Part shown: positions 17,574 through 26,549 of the stretch, piece after piece | Numbering within the stretch: the stretch's first letter is position 1 | Layout of the letters: each line of letters opens with the position of its first letter | The notes under the pieces: model-generated | Databases searched by the model: none | Told to the model about the DNA's origin: nothing | Seen by the model: the letters and a program-made list of their open reading frames with translations, nothing else | Source of the DNA: Planctomycetota bacterium | Lineage (GTDB): Bacteria; Planctomycetota; B15-G4 | Assembly (NCBI GenBank): GCA_020638905.1 | Contig: JACKHP010000023.1 | Span: 4,600-68,599 of the forward strand | DNA: 64,000 nucleotides | Direction of reading: 5' to 3' | Program-made: the position numbers and the translations under genes

Positions 17574-19066
17574 CGGATGAACTTCCAGCGGAAGGGCTTG
17601 AACACCGGCCAGAAGACCGCGGTGGCCTTGCCGAGCAGGTAGCGCTGGTCGATGAACGGCGCGAAGTCGCTCGTCTGCGAACGGATCAGCGCCGGGTCGA
17701 ACACGTACGTGTCGCCGTGCACGTCGGCGAAGGCCCAGCGCATGTCGGGCAGCACCTGCGGGTTGCTGTCGGCCGGGATCGACGGGTAGCCCGCGTTGCG
17801 CGGCGGGAAGTCGAAGCCGGTGAACGAGCGCCCGTCGTCGAGCACGATCGTCTTCGTCTCCCAGCTGCGTCCGTCGTGGCTGGCCTGGGTGTTGTCGCCC
17901 AGCCCGAAGTAGTGCCCTTCGGGGATGTCCCAGTGGGCGCCCTGGCTGTCGTACGTGCGCACGCTGGGCTTGTAGAAGATGTCGCGCCGCAGCATGACGT
18001 CGTCGACGCTGCCGCCGCCCGGCAGCTCGACGCTCACGAGCGCGCGCCGCGGACGGTCGGGACGCGGACCGAGGTCGTCCTGGTCGACGCGCAGCCACTC
18101 GTCGCCGTCGACGAGCAGCAGCAGCTCGCGGTCGACCCAGCGCGCGTCGACACGCACGGAGCGCCCGGCGGGGACGGCGCGCTCGCCCTCGACGGGGACG
18201 ACCTCAGCGGCCAGCGGCGTCGCAGACTGTCCGTCGCCCGGGACGAGCTCGAGCCGCGCCTGCTCGCCCGACCCCGCGCGCGGCACGACGAACACCGCGT
18301 CGCCCTCGTCGGCGGAGATCGTCATGCGCAGCGCGCTCGCGCCTGGGCCGAACTCGACGTCGAGCGCCAGGTCGAGGTCGGGCACGCACACCGCGCCGTC
18401 GCCCGGGATGACCGGCTGGATGTTCCACGACGGCTCGTAGCCGTGCAGGTAGTCGTCGCGCACCATCGCGCGCAGCTTGAGCGCGGCGACGTCGCCGTCC
18501 GTCGTGCCGCCCTCGGGGAAGCGCGCGCGCGATCCCTCGAAGGTCACGCCGCCGCTGCCGGTCATGTAGCGGGACAGGTCGACCTCGCCGCGCGCGCTCA
18601 CGAACACGTCCTTGAGCACCGACTCGTTCACGTGGTCGGGCTTGCGCGCGATCTCGCCGTCGACCCACACGTCGCCGCCGTGGATCTCGAGCGCCTCGCC
18701 CGGCAGGCCCACGATGCGCTTGACGTACAGCCGCCGCTCGTCGAGCGGGAAGCGGAAGATCATCACCTCCCAGCGGTGCGGGTCGCGCAGCATGGTCACG
18801 AGCTTGTCGGCCAGCACGCGGTCCTGGATGCCGGTGCGCTCGTCGCCCAGGATCGTCGGCTGCATCGATCCGGTGGGGATCTGGTACGCCTCGACCACGA
18901 AGAACTTGAGCACCAGGGCCATGGCGATCGAGATCGCGATCGCCTCGAGGTTGTCGGCCAGGTACAGGTCGAAGCTGCGCGAGGCGGGCTTGGTCGTGAC
19001 GAACAGGAGCGCGAGCACCGCGAGCCCGACGTAGATCCACGAGGGCAGGCTGAGCAGGGCGTCCAT
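17570..19066 (-). CDS. lepB: Signal peptidase I with a large internal insertion
   Basis: A 498-residue type I signal peptidase, about twice the normal bacterial length. Two N-terminal hydrophobic segments (about 9-24 and 43-58) precede the catalytic Ser67 in PTGSMQPT and the general-base Lys116 in RLYVKRIVGLPGE. The closing box GLGDNTQASHDGRSW is at 388-402. Between them, residues about 150-380 form an inserted beta-rich region with strands such as LDLALDVEFGPG and VDARWVDRELLLLVDGDEW, which resembles a jelly-roll or LamG-like fold. All catalytic boxes are intact, so the enzyme should be active. The gene is translationally coupled to lptB. Confidence 0.93.
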   Translation of the reverse strand: MDALLSLPSWIYVGLAVLALLFVTTKPASRSFDLYLADNLEAIAISIAMALVLKFFVVEAYQIPTGSMQPTILGDERTGIQDRVLADKLVTMLRDPHRWEVMIFRFPLDERRLYVKRIVGLPGEALEIHGGDVWVDGEIARKPDHVNESVLKDVFVSARGEVDLSRYMTGSGGVTFEGSRARFPEGGTTDGDVAALKLRAMVRDDYLHGYEPSWNIQPVIPGDGAVCVPDLDLALDVEFGPGASALRMTISADEGDAVFVVPRAGSGEQARLELVPGDGQSATPLAAEVVPVEGERAVPAGRSVRVDARWVDRELLLLVDGDEWLRVDQDDLGPRPDRPRRALVSVELPGGGSVDDVMLRRDIFYKPSVRTYDSQGAHWDIPEGHYFGLGDNTQASHDGRSWETKTIVLDDGRSFTGFDFPPRNAGYPSIPADSNPQVLPDMRWAFADVHGDTYVFDPALIRSQTSDFAPFIDQRYLLGKATAVFWPVFKPFRWKFIR

Positions 19067-19264
19067 GGGTCCTCGGGAGGGCGCGCGTGCGGGAGGGCGG
19101 CGGAGAGGCCGGTCGGAGGAACGGCCCAGGATACGGGCGCGCGTGGGGGATTACGAGCCGGCGGGCCGCCGTCGGCGAGGGGGCCTCCCCCCGACGACTC
19201 GGGGCAGGATCGGCGGTGGCGGGTACGATCGCGGGCCACCACCCGGAGGGAGTGCCGACCGCCG

Positions 19265-19651
19265 ATGGACCGACCGCGTGATCCGTCCCTGCTCTACGCG
19301 CTCGTGTTCCTGGGGCTCGCGCTGCTCGGCACCCTGCTGCTCGGGGCGCACCTGCCGGGCGAACCACCCGTGGCGTGGACGGCGGCCTGGCTGCTCGCGA
19401 TCTCCGCGGCGACCGTCGGAGCCTACGGGTACGACAAGGCCATCGCCGGGCGGCAGGTCGCGCGCGTGCCCGAGCGCATCCTGCTGCTGCTCGCGCTGCT
19501 GGGCGGGAGTCCGGCGGCAATGCTCGCCATGCGCCTCTTCCGGCACAAGACGGTCAAGCCCGGCTTCCAGCGCGCGTTCGGCGTCGTGCTGGTGGTGCAG
19601 GTCGCGGTGATCTCCGCGCTCGTCGCGTGGTGGATGGGTGCGTTCGACTGA
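19265..19651 (+). CDS. DUF1294 family membrane protein
   Basis: A 128-residue protein with four hydrophobic segments and the DUF1294 signature: YGYDKAIAGRQVARVPERILLLLALLGG, then LFRHKTVKPGFQ. Function of the family is unknown. The ATG at 19265 follows a GGAGGGAG site about 13 bases upstream. A TACGAT at 19224-19229 is a possible -10. It is divergent from lepB and convergent with lepA. Confidence 0.85.
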   Translation: MDRPRDPSLLYALVFLGLALLGTLLLGAHLPGEPPVAWTAAWLLAISAATVGAYGYDKAIAGRQVARVPERILLLLALLGGSPAAMLAMRLFRHKTVKPGFQRAFGVVLVVQVAVISALVAWWMGAFD

Positions 19652-19736
19652 CGCGGTGGGCGACGTCGGCGTGGGGCGCGTCGTCGTCGGCGTCCGCCTG
19701 CGTGCGAGCCGGCGCCGCGCAGCCGCTGTCCCGCCC

Positions 19737-21535
<1,799 letters not shown>

Positions 21536-21539
<4 letters not shown>

Positions 21540-22153
21540 CGCGCGTCCCCCCGGGCGCTCGTGCGTGCGCGTGCCTTCAGCAGGGCGAGCAGCGCGGCGA
21601 GGGCGCGGCCGCGGTGGGACAGGCCGCGCTTGTCGGCGCGCGAGAGCTCGGCGAACGTGCGTCCGTCGCCCGCGTCGGGCACGAAGAGCGGATCGTAGCC
21701 GAAGCCGCCGTCGCCGCGGGGCTCCTCGAGGATGCGTCCCTCGCAGGTGCCGCCGGCGGAGAGCGCGGGACCGTCGCCCTCGACCAGGCTCACCACGCAG
21801 CGGAAGCGCGCCCGCCGGTCGGTCACGCCGGCCAGCCGCTCGAGCAGCAGCGCGTTGTTGGCCGCGTCGCCGGCTTCGTCTCCCGCGAAGCGCGCCGAGC
21901 GCACGCCGGGCGCGCCGTCCAGGGCGTCGACCTCGAGTCCCGAGTCGTCGGCCAGGGTCGGCAGGCCGGTGGCGCGCGCGTAGTGGCGCGCCTTCTGCTC
22001 GGCGTTCTCGGCGAAGGTGGCGCCCGCCTCCTCGGCCGCGACGACGTCGGGGAAGGCGTCGAGCCCGCACAGCTCGACGCCCAGGGGCCCCAGCATCTCG
22101 GTCAGCTCGGCCACCTTGCCGGCGTTCGTCGTGGCGACGAGGAGTCGCTTCAC
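21536..22153 (-). CDS. rdgB: XTP/dITP diphosphatase (non-canonical purine NTP pyrophosphatase)
   Basis: A 205-residue HAM1/RdgB protein: LLVATTNAGKVAEL at the N-terminus, LADDSGLEVDALDGAPGVRSARFAG in the middle and GGFGYDPLFVPDAGDGRTFAEL for base recognition. It removes dITP, XTP and related bases from the nucleotide pool. It begins with a GTG overlapping the rph stop and ends overlapping lepA. The C-terminal KARARTSARGDAR tail is slightly longer than typical. Confidence 0.96.
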
Positions 22154-22872
22154 GACCCGAGCGCCTGCCTCTGGACGGCCTGGATGCGGGCCAGCGCCTG
22201 CTGTCCCAGCTCGACCATCTCGCCCAGGCGTTGCACCGAGAAGGTGCCCTGCTCGGCGCCGCCGCCCAGCTCGATGAGCTGGCCGCCGCCGGTCATGACG
22301 AGGTTCAGGTCGACCTCGGCCGAGCTGTCCTCGTAGTAGCTGAGGTCGACGCGCACCTCGCCGTCGACCACGCCCACGCTGACCGCCTGGACCGAGTCGT
22401 CGAGCGGCCAGGAGCGCAGCTGTCCCTGGGTCTTGAGCGCGGACAGCGCGTCGTGCAGCGCGACGTAGGCGCCGTTGATCGACGCCGTGCGCGTGCCGCC
22501 GTCGGCGGCCAGCACGTCGCAGTCGACCCACACCGTGCGTCCCTTCAGCGCCTTGCGGTTCACCACGGCCCGCAGCGCGCGCCCGATCAGACGCTGGATC
22601 TCGATCGAGCGCCCGTCGGTCTTGCCGGCGCGGTCGCGTTGCTTGCGGCTGCCCGTCGACGCGGGGAGCATCGAGTACTCGGCGGTGACCCAGCCCTCGT
22701 CGGTGTTCTTGAGGAAGGGCGGCACGCCCTCCTCGACGACGGCCGTGCAGAGCACGCGCGTCAGGCCGCAGTCGACGAGCACGGAGCCCGGCTGGTTCGG
22801 GAGCCAGCCCCGCGTGAAGTGCAGGGACCTGGGCTCGTCGGGCGTGCGGCCGTCGAGGCGCAGCGAGGACAT
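22150..22872 (-). CDS. rph: Ribonuclease PH
   Basis: A 240-residue RNase PH: LDGRTPDEPRSLHFTRGW at the start, GWVTAEYSMLPASTGSRKQRD, the RSIEIQRLIGRALRAVV phosphate-binding segment and DVLAADGGTRTASINGAYVAL. It trims tRNA 3' ends phosphorolytically. The start at 22872 (MSSLRLDG) is preceded by CGGAG eight bases upstream, preferred over an upstream in-frame ATG. It is the first gene of the rph-rdgB-lepA unit and has a good promoter just upstream. Confidence 0.97.
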   Translation of the reverse strand: MSSLRLDGRTPDEPRSLHFTRGWLPNQPGSVLVDCGLTRVLCTAVVEEGVPPFLKNTDEGWVTAEYSMLPASTGSRKQRDRAGKTDGRSIEIQRLIGRALRAVVNRKALKGRTVWVDCDVLAADGGTRTASINGAYVALHDALSALKTQGQLRSWPLDDSVQAVSVGVVDGEVRVDLSYYEDSSAEVDLNLVMTGGGQLIELGGGAEQGTFSVQRLGEMVELGQQALARIQAVQRQALGS

Positions 22873-22919
22873 GGAGTGCTCCGGGGGAGGCCCGCAGGAG
22901 GGCGGGGCCAAGCTCGGCG

Positions 22920-22949
22920 AGTATAGGGCGCGCGAGTTCGCCCGATCAA
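22920..22949 (-). promoter_or_regulatory. Promoter of rph-rdgB-lepA
   Basis: On the minus strand TTGATC (22949-22944), 18 bases, TATACT (22925-22920). The -10 matches TATAAT at five of six positions. It would give a leader of roughly 40 bases and overlaps the last codons of birA. Confidence 0.6.
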
Positions 22950-23701
22950 CGCGGCGCGCGTGGCGCGAGCTGGACGTGTTCGCCGCGCAGCAGCCGTCCG
23001 TCGGCGGTGAGCAGGTCGCCTGCGGCGGTCACGTCGTCCACCCGCACCCGCTCGTGCCTGCCCGCGTGGACGAGGTCGACGAGCCGTCCGGTGAGCCACG
23101 AGCGACGCCGGAACTCCTCGCCCCGGGCGGCGTCGGCGGGCGTCCCGATCTCGGCCAGGGCGGCGTCGATCTCGGCGACGATCCGGCGCAGGAGCGCGGC
23201 GCGCGAGGCGTCGTCGGCGGGGACTCCCGCGTCGCCGGCGAGCTCGTTCAGCGCGTCCGGCAGGTCGCCCGGTCGCAGCGTCAGGTTGACGCCCACGCCG
23301 ATCACCAGGTGTTCGACGCCCGACGGGTCGCGCACCGGCTCGACCAGGATGCCGCCGAGCTTGCGCTCGCCGCGGTACAGGTCGTTTGGCCACTTGATGG
23401 CGAGCTCGGGCGCTCCGGCGGCCTCGAGCGCGCGCGCGGTCGCCACGGCGCACAGCAGCGTGACGCGCGCCGGACGTTCGAGCGCCGGGGCGTCGGCCAG
23501 CAGGCTGACGGCCAGCGAGCGGCCGGCGACCGTCGTCCAGGTGGCGCCGCGTCGTCCGCGTCCCGCGGTCTGCTCGTCGGCCGAGAGCACGAGGCCCGGC
23601 TCGGCGTCGCCCGCCGCCACGCGTCGGCGCAACTCGCTGCTCGTCGAGTCGACCGACGGCAGGTGCACGAAGCGGCGGACGGGAGGGGGCGCGGGCGTCA
23701 C
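22946..23701 (-). CDS. birA: Biotin-[acetyl-CoA carboxylase] ligase
   Basis: A 251-residue BirA without the N-terminal DNA-binding domain, so a ligase only. Key motifs: SVDSTSSELRRR, the adenylate-binding loop TAGRGRRGATW, the biotin-binding KWPNDLYRGERKLGGILVE and VIGVGVNL. It attaches biotin to carboxylase carrier domains, for instance acetyl- or propionyl-CoA carboxylase. The GTG start at 23701 lies seven bases after a TAGACT element, so the mRNA may be leaderless. Confidence 0.94.
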   Translation of the reverse strand: MTPAPPPVRRFVHLPSVDSTSSELRRRVAAGDAEPGLVLSADEQTAGRGRRGATWTTVAGRSLAVSLLADAPALERPARVTLLCAVATARALEAAGAPELAIKWPNDLYRGERKLGGILVEPVRDPSGVEHLVIGVGVNLTLRPGDLPDALNELAGDAGVPADDASRAALLRRIVAEIDAALAEIGTPADAARGEEFRRRSWLTGRLVDLVHAGRHERVRVDDVTAAGDLLTADGRLLRGEHVQLAPRAPR

Positions 23702-23708
23702 CTCGGCG

Positions 23709-23737
23709 AGTCTACCGGGGTGACGCCTCGCAGGTCC
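23709..23737 (-). promoter_or_regulatory. Candidate leaderless promoter GGACCT-N17-TAGACT
   Basis: On the minus strand GGACCT (23737-23732), exactly 17 bases, TAGACT (23714-23709), then seven bases to the birA GTG. No ribosome-binding site fits in that gap. Confidence 0.5.
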
Positions 23738-23818
23738 CGCGTGAGGTCGCGGCGGCCGGGAGTCGGGCGTCCATCGTGCGCTCCGGCGACCGGTGGCCGT
23801 CGGGGAAGTCGGGGTTCG

Positions 23819-24838
23819 TCAGACGACGAGGCCCTCGCGCGCCTCCTCGAGCTGCACCTTGAGCTTGCGCATCACGTTCGAGTGGATCTGGCAGACGCGC
23901 GACTCGGTCAGCGCGAGCAGCTGGCCGATCTGCTTCATCGTCAGTCCGTCGCGGTAGTACATCAGGATGATCTGCTTCTCGCGCCGGTTCAGCGAACGGA
24001 TGATCGCGTACATGACGTCCTCTTGATTGAGGACGTCGGCGGGGTCGGGCGAGTTCGGGTCGCGCAGGAAGTCGATCTTCTCGACGGGCTGGTCGCCCGA
24101 TCCGTCGTCCCACGACTCGGAGAGCGAGCGCACGGTGTGGGCGCGCGACTCCTCGATCATCGCCAGGTAGTCGGGCAGCGAGAGTTCGAGCGACTCGGCC
24201 ATCTCGGCGTCGGTGGGCGTGCGTCCGTGCATCGCCTCGAGCGCGATCTGCGCGCGCTGGATCTGGTGCGCACGCAGGCGCACGAGGCGCGGCACCCAGT
24301 CCTGGCTGCGCAACTCGTCGAGGATCGCGCCGCGGATGCGCGTGCTGCAGTAGGTCTTGAACTTGATGCCGCGGTCGATGTCGAAGCCGTCGATGGCGTC
24401 CATGAGACCGAACACGCCGGCGCTCTTGAGGTCCTCGAGGTCGATGCTGCGCGGCAGCGTGAGCAGCAGGCGCTCGGCGATGAACTGCACGACCGGCAGG
24501 TACATCTCCATGAGGGTGTTGCGCAGGGCGGGGTCGTGGGTCTTGCCGTACTCGCGCCAGAGTCCCTCGTTCTCGCCGCCGAGTTCGCCCATGACCCGGG
24601 TCTTCTGCGTGGCGGGGGCCGACGCGGCCTTGACGGAGGACTTCGGCGCGCTCGCCCGGGAGGCCGTCTTGGCGGCGGCGGGCTTGCTCGCCGGCCGGGC
24701 CCTCGCCGCGGTCTTGGCGGCGACGCGGGAGGACGTCTTGCCTCCCTTGCCGGACTTGCCGGCGCTGCTGGACTTCGCCTTCGCGGGACGGGCGGCGGCG
24801 GTGGACGAACGGGACGGACGGGCCTTGGTGGCTGGCAC
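23819..24838 (-). CDS. FliA/WhiG-type sigma factor with histone-like N-terminal tail
   Basis: A 339-residue sigma-70-family factor. Regions 2-4 occupy about 90-339: LRNTLMEMYLPVVQFIAERL, DLEDLKSAGVFGLMDAIDGFD, then GIKFKTYCSTRIRGAILDELRSQDWVPR, characteristic of the FliA/WhiG/SigD group, and region 4 MYYRDGLTMKQIGQLLALTESRVCQIHSNVMRKLK. Residues 1-82 are an extension made almost only of Ala, Lys, Ser, Arg, Pro, Thr and Gly, like a histone H1 tail. The GTG start at 24838 is supported by AGGAGAG seven bases upstream; starting at the internal ATG (24592) would remove the tail but has no ribosome-binding site. Motility or developmental control is possible; no flagellar gene is nearby. Confidence 0.92.
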   Translation of the reverse strand: MPATKARPSRSSTAAARPAKAKSSSAGKSGKGGKTSSRVAAKTAARARPASKPAAAKTASRASAPKSSVKAASAPATQKTRVMGELGGENEGLWREYGKTHDPALRNTLMEMYLPVVQFIAERLLLTLPRSIDLEDLKSAGVFGLMDAIDGFDIDRGIKFKTYCSTRIRGAILDELRSQDWVPRLVRLRAHQIQRAQIALEAMHGRTPTDAEMAESLELSLPDYLAMIEESRAHTVRSLSESWDDGSGDQPVEKIDFLRDPNSPDPADVLNQEDVMYAIIRSLNRREKQIILMYYRDGLTMKQIGQLLALTESRVCQIHSNVMRKLKVQLEEAREGLVV

Positions 24839-24983
24839 GGGCGACTCTCCTGTCGGCAACTGGCTGCCCGGGATGCACGCTGCGACCCGGGCCCTGTAGC
24901 TTTGCGTCCCACCCTTGCGAGTGGTTTGCCTCGTCACGCGCCGGCCGATGCCCTCGGTCCGGTGCGGCGACACTGTGTAATCG

Positions 24984-25010
24984 GTGCAAGTCGTACAAAC
25001 TGTACAAGCT
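24984..25010. repeat. Three tandem 9-bp units upstream of sigma gene
   Basis: Three contiguous units read GTGCAAGTC, GTACAAACT and GTACAAGCT, with a partial fourth (GCACC) after them. The block lies about 146 bases upstream of the sigma-factor start. It stands out as an AT-rich island in very GC-rich DNA and looks like an operator for a multimeric regulator. Confidence 0.6.
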
Positions 25011-25246
25011 GCACCGGGATTCCAGGGACGCTCGGGGTGAGCGGTTCTAACCGCGGGCGGGACAGGAGGTCCGCCGATGGGCCGTGGGCGCCCTGGAAGT
25101 CCGGTGAGATCTGCCCATCGACATGCGTGCCGGACGGCTTGAGCCGCGTCCAAGAAATTCTTCAGGAATGCGCGGCAGCCCGACCCGGACCCGCCTCGGC
25201 CCGGCTCGGCTCGGCCGGGCCCGCGATCCGCGGCCCTGGAAAGCAC

Positions 25247-25279
25247 CGCGGCCCGGTCGGGGTCGCCGATCGGGCCGCG
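25247..25279 (-). terminator. Hairpin downstream of hypothetical gene
   Basis: CGCGGCCCG (25247-25255) and CGGGCCGCG (25271-25279) pair perfectly over nine bases, 43 bases beyond the stop codon at 25322 on the minus strand. The following bases contain only a short T run. Confidence 0.4.
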
Positions 25280-25321
25280 TCGGGTGGTGCAGGGAGGAGG
25301 ACGCCCCGAGGGCGCCGTCGC

Positions 25322-25843
25322 TCAGGTGGGGACCTTGCTCGGACGCGTGAGCGTCGTGTCGCCGAAGTAGCCCTCGGCGAAGGTCAGGAACTGCTCCTCG
25401 ATGAAGCGGCCGAAGCCCTCCTTGGCCGCCTCGTCCATGCGGTCGGCGTGCACGGTGGTCTCGAGGTCGCGGTTGCGGATCGTCTTGCGGCACTGCACGC
25501 CGAACGTGTTCTCGTTCGTGTGCGGGTCCAGCAGGAGCATCAGCCGCGAGAAGTAGCTGTCGATGCGTCCGTTGGCGTCGAGCAACTGCTCGTCCAGGCG
25601 CAGGGCGAGCATGTACTTGCCCTCGAAGAACCCGCGCGTGAGCACGAAATCGGGCGCCTCGGCCTGGAAGTTGCGCACCAGCTCCTCGATCACCGCCTCG
25701 ATCTCCTCGCGGTACTCGAAGGCACGCACCGTCTTCTCGGTGCGATCGATGTCCTCCTGGGTGCGGGCCTTGTGGCTGGCCTCGCTGCGCGCCTGGCTTG
25801 CGTCTCGGATCTTCTTGAGCTTGTCCCGGAAGCGACTGGCCAT
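25322..25843 (-). CDS. Hypothetical cytoplasmic protein
   Basis: A 173-residue protein that I do not recognise. The first 45 residues are Lys/Arg/Glu/Ala-rich and helical, and the rest is a mixed alpha/beta region with no signal peptide or transmembrane segment. Distinct stretches are REEIEAVIEELVRNFQAEAPDF, KYMLALRLDEQLLD and RFIEEQFLTFAEGYFGD, which together suggest a compact single-domain fold. Coding character is good (strong third-position GC, few rare codons). An alternative ATG about 13 codons upstream exists; neither has a strong ribosome-binding site. Confidence 0.7.
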   Translation of the reverse strand: MASRFRDKLKKIRDASQARSEASHKARTQEDIDRTEKTVRAFEYREEIEAVIEELVRNFQAEAPDFVLTRGFFEGKYMLALRLDEQLLDANGRIDSYFSRLMLLLDPHTNENTFGVQCRKTIRNRDLETTVHADRMDEAAKEGFGRFIEEQFLTFAEGYFGDTTLTRPSKVPT

Positions 25844-25999
25844 CGGACTGCTCGCATGGGGAGGGCGGGTCAGGGTCATCTGTCTATCGGCAGGATCGGG
25901 GGACGCATGGAGCGTTTCGGGGCCGGGTCCGCCGGAAGTTTGCATCGTGATCCGGGAGAGGCAAGCGGAGGGGTCGGGATCCGTCGCCGCCGGACGGGC

Positions 26000-26518
26000 T
26001 CAGGCATAGCGCAACAGGGCGCGCACTTCCCGATCACCCAGCTTGTCCCGCCACGGAAGGAAATCGAGCGCGATCACGAAACCGAGCGCCGAGACCCGTG
26101 CGCCGAGGCGCTCGATCAGCCGGCAGGTGGCCAGGGCCGTGCCTCCGGTGGCGATCAGGTCGTCGACCACGACCACGTCCTGGCCGGCGCGCACGCCGTC
26201 CTCGTGCATCTGGATCTTGTCGGTGCCGTACTCGAGGGCGTACTCCTCGGTCACGACCCTGGCCGGCAGCTTCCCTGGCTTGCGCGCCGGGACGAAGCCG
26301 ACGCCCATCTGCATCGCGAGCGCGGCGCCGAACAGGAAGCCGCGCGATTCCATGCCCACGATCGCGTCGCAGGCCACGCCGTCGAGCGACTCCTGCAGCC
26401 CGTCGATCGCGGCCCGGAAGGCGCCGGCGTTGCCGAGCAGCGGCGTGATGTCCTTGAACACGATGCCCGGCTTGGGGAAGTCGGGGACGTCGCGGATGAA
26501 GGCGTTCAGGTCGGTCAT
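26000..26518 (-). CDS. apt: Adenine phosphoribosyltransferase
   Basis: A 172-residue Apt of normal length: IRDVPDFPKPGIVFKDITPLL at the N-terminus, GMESRGFLFGAALA, ARKPGKLPA and the PRPP-binding loop VVVVDDLIATGGTALAT. It salvages adenine to AMP using PRPP. It lies 31 bases downstream of the argS stop-side neighbour in the same direction, so it may share the transcript with the gene at 25322. Confidence 0.97.
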   Translation of the reverse strand: MTDLNAFIRDVPDFPKPGIVFKDITPLLGNAGAFRAAIDGLQESLDGVACDAIVGMESRGFLFGAALAMQMGVGFVPARKPGKLPARVVTEEYALEYGTDKIQMHEDGVRAGQDVVVVDDLIATGGTALATCRLIERLGARVSALGFVIALDFLPWRDKLGDREVRALLRYA

Positions 26519-26549
26519 GGGGGAGTTCCTCGTCGTCGCGAAGAGGTGG

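Larger units (their letters stand above)
24839..25321. other. 483-base intergenic region upstream of sigma factor
   Basis: No gene is convincing here. The region holds three 9-bp tandem units (24984-25010) and a hairpin (25247-25279), both listed separately. The middle part is markedly less GC-rich than its surroundings, consistent with a promoter/operator region for the leftward sigma gene. Confidence 0.5.
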
